Source of the DNA: Gemmatimonadales bacterium
Lineage (GTDB): Bacteria > Gemmatimonadota > Gemmatimonadetes > Palauibacterales > Palauibacteraceae
Direction of reading: 5' to 3'
NCBI GenBank assembly: GCA_009840115.1
Contig: VXOJ01000014.1
Span: 62,001 to 126,000 of the forward strand
DNA length: 64,000 nt
The notes beneath the pieces are model-generated. The model ran no database searches. It was not told the DNA's origin and was given only the letters and a program-made list of their open reading frames with translations. Position numbers and translations under genes: made by a program. Below, piece by piece: positions 62,202 to 64,000 of the stretch (the stretch's first letter is position 1; each line of letters starts with the position of its first letter).

Positions 62202-64000
62202 GGCGGTGGGTCCTCGGACAGCGCCCGGTAGTACGCCTCGACGAGTTCGCGGTATTCCTCGGGGACGTCGTCCGACCCGGAGAGGAAGAAGCGTTCGATC
62301 TGCGACCCGAGTTCACGGCGGAGGGCGAACTCGAAGTCCTTCAGGCCGCGCAGCACATCGGCCTGGAGCGCCGCGAGTTCCTCGGGATCGTCGAAGTCCC
62401 CCATGGTCCGCAGGCGGTCGAGCCCGGCGATGGCGCGGTCGAGGTCGCCGACGTCGACGCCCTCCTGGCCAAGTTCGTCGCGCAGACGACGCGCGTCCTG
62501 TCCCCGCTCGCGGAATTCGCGCTGGAACTGCCGGACGTCTTCGGGCGACAGCCACGGTCCGCCGCCGCCTCCCCCGCCCCCGCCGGGCGCGAACCCCTGG
62601 CCGCCGCGAGGCGCCTCGCCGGGCTGGCCGGGCTGGCCGCCACGACCTCCCTGGCCCTGGCCCTCGCCCTGCTGCTGGCCGCCCTGCTGGCCCTCGCCGC
62701 CTTGCTCGCCCTGCCCGCCCTGCTGACCCTCGCCCTGCTGTCCCTGCCCTTCCTGGCCCTGCTGTTGACCCTGGCCTTCCTGCTGACCCTGCCCCTCCTG
62801 GCCCTGTCCCTCTTCGCCCTGTCCCTCCTCGCCCTGTTGCAGGCGTTCCTGGAGCGACTCGAGGCCGCGGACCAGATCGCGCGTCTCGTCGAGTTGCCGG
62901 CCGAGGCGGCGGGGGTCCGACTCGCTCAGCGCGTCCCGCGCGGCCTGGACCCGGGCCCGCACGTTCTCCGCGTCCCGGGTGATCTGTTCCTCGAAGTTCC
63001 GCACAAAGTCCTCGGTCTGGGCGCCGAGGGCGCCTCGCGAGAAGTTCAGCTTGTCCCGCAGCCGGCTCTCGCGGATCTCCCCGGCGGCTTCCAGGAGGCG
63101 GCGGGCGGCCTCCGGCTGATCCTGACGCGCCTCGCGCGCCAAGCGGTCGAGGTCGGTCTCCAACTGGTCCACCTCGCCGGCGAGTTCGGCCTTGCGTTCG
63201 CGCAATCCGGCCAGGCGTTCCCGGTCGCCGCCGGTCGGATCCTCGTTCACGTCGCGCTGCAGTTCCCGCTGACGCTCGGCGATGCGGTCGGCCCGCCGCG
63301 CGGCGTCCTCGACCTCCCGTTCCACGGCCGCGACCTGGCGGTTCTCGAGCAGCCGGCGCGCCTCGCGAAGCCGGTCGAGGGCGTTCGACGCCTCCGCCTG
63401 CCCCTGCCCCCGGCGACCCTGCGCCTGCGCCCGCCGCATCTCGTCCGCCGCCTGCTGCAGCCGGCGCGCGGATTCCTCGACGTCCGCCCGGTCGCCCTCG
63501 CGACCCAGACGCTGCAGCTGCCGGGCCAGCTCCTCCGTCTCCTGGATCATCTGCTGTTGCTGGCCCTGGCCGCCGCCCGCGGCGCCCCTCTGCTGCGCGG
63601 CCGCGCGTTCGTTCATCTGCTGCTGGCGCCTCGCCAGTTCCTCGAGCTTCTGCAGCGCCTCGTCGACCTCCTGGTCCTGCTGTTGCTGCTGGCCTCGCTG
63701 GACGGTCTCGTACTGGTTCCGCAGGCGGTCCAGCTCCAGTTCGAACAGGTCCGCGAGTTCCTCGGCCCCCGACCCGACGCTCCCGGGCGTACCGCCGCCC
63801 CCGCCGCCGCCCTGCTGCACCTGGACGTCGCGGAACGCGGCTTCGGCGCGCTGCAGGTGCTGGAGCGAGCGCTGTTCGGGCGCGAGCGCCTCCCGGAGCC
63901 GCCGCTCCCCGAGCCTGGTCTCCGCCTCCAGCATCGCGGGCGGGGCCAGCGGGAGTTCGCGAAACACCGTCTCGAGCGACGGGTCGCCCGCGACACCGCG
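62198..64000 (-). CDS. Gln/Gly-rich coiled-coil protein, DUF4175-like, N-terminus beyond window
   Basis: About 600 codons visible and still open at the right edge. Long helical segments with heptads (about 1-400 of the visible part: LEELARRQQQMNERAAAQQ, LARQLQRLGREGDRADVEESARRLQQAADEMRR), then a low-complexity QG/EG tract, a Gly run and a folded C-terminal part (LSPEDVRQFQREFRERGQDARRLRDEL, FALRRELGSQIERFFLSGSDDVP). This is the layout of the DUF4175/TIGR02302 family, often membrane-anchored at the N-terminus (outside the window). Stop overlaps the CTG of the permease. Confidence 0.8.
   Translation of the reverse strand, partial: RGVAGDPSLETVFRELPLAPPAMLEAETRLGERRLREALAPEQRSLQHLQRAEAAFRDVQVQQGGGGGGGTPGSVGSGAEELADLFELELDRLRNQYETVQRGQQQQQDQEVDEALQKLEELARRQQQMNERAAAQQRGAAGGGQGQQQQMIQETEELARQLQRLGREGDRADVEESARRLQQAADEMRRAQAQGRRGQGQAEASNALDRLREARRLLENRQVAAVEREVEDAARRADRIAERQRELQRDVNEDPTGGDRERLAGLRERKAELAGEVDQLETDLDRLAREARQDQPEAARRLLEAAGEIRESRLRDKLNFSRGALGAQTEDFVRNFEEQITRDAENVRARVQAARDALSESDPRRLGRQLDETRDLVRGLESLQERLQQGEEGQGEEGQGQEGQGQQEGQGQQQGQEGQGQQGEGQQGGQGEQGGEGQQGGQQQGEGQGQGGRGGQPGQPGEAPRGGQGFAPGGGGGGGGGPWLSPEDVRQFQREFRERGQDARRLRDELGQEGVDVGDLDRAIAGLDRLRTMGDFDDPEELAALQADVLRGLKDFEFALRRELGSQIERFFLSGSDDVPEEYRELVEAYYRALSEDPPP
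62620..62845 (-). repeat. Low-complexity QG/EG-coding tract
   Basis: About 75 codons made almost only of Gln, Gly and Glu in GQ, EGQ and QQG steps inside the DUF4175-like gene. DNA shows repeated CCCTG/GCCCT units, so copy number may vary by slippage. Confidence 0.75.

Overview
The window is about 70% G+C, densely coded and free of tRNA, rRNA, CRISPR or insertion elements. Gene content (class II cobalamin-dependent ribonucleotide reductase, LVIVD-repeat and choice-of-anchor-B beta-propellers, a DUF4175-like Gln/Gly-rich protein, many secreted lipoproteins, frequent GTG/TTG starts) suggests a chromosomal contig of an uncultured or marine Gemmatimonadota-like bacterium. That assignment is inference from gene style, not from a marker gene. 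No composition break or mobile gene suggests recent transfer. 54 protein genes can be supported, two of them cut by the window edges.

Layout. 1-3.9 kb: ispG (partial) and nrdJ, preceded by a 348-base control region holding a promoter, two NrdR boxes in register, DnaA-like boxes and a possible attenuator. 3.9-9.6 kb: a fully coupled anhydro-muropeptide recycling operon, murQ-DinB fusion > anmK > nagZ > Na+/solute symporter. 9.8-13.2 kb: an endonuclease III-like gene, a lipoprotein and an MdlA-like ABC half-exporter. 13.2-18.6 kb (minus): small protein > PHP phosphoesterase > erpA > coaE > nrnA > small protein > perR/fur > agmatinase. 18.7-26.1 kb: a sirtuin; a minus-strand run of secreted proteins ending in a DtxR regulator; a DUF3311/MctP-like symporter pair.

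26.1-48.4 kb is a 22-kb collinear minus-strand run of 16 genes: M28 and M20 peptidases, a persulfide dioxygenase-rhodanese, two propeller proteins flanking asparagine synthetase, a three-subunit molybdenum hydroxylase (coxS-coxL-coxM), a MatB-like malonyl-CoA synthetase, a cyclase-family hydrolase, a secreted serine hydrolase, an amidase, another M20 hydrolase and a TonB-plug-like protein. The core (28.6-37.5 kb) reads as a catabolic pathway for a nitrogen heterocycle or cyclic amide that would end in malonate and malonyl-CoA; this is the most interesting hypothesis here.

48.5-52.1 kb (plus): ccmEFGH for cytochrome c maturation. 52.1-54.9 kb: aconitase acnA. 55.1-59.5 kb (plus): a coupled set of an ABC-type binding protein without an ABC transporter, a kinase-less Cache/HAMP sensor, an OFA-family transporter and an M23 peptidase. 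59.5-64 kb (minus): steroid-5-alpha-reductase-like protein, ornithine-cyclodeaminase-like dehydrogenase, TauE/SafE permease and a Gln/Gly-rich coiled-coil protein (partial).

A striking general trait is four-base NTGA stop/start overlaps with every possible start codon: GTGA (8 junctions), ATGA, TTGA and, at three junctions, CTGA, where CTG appears to be the real start.
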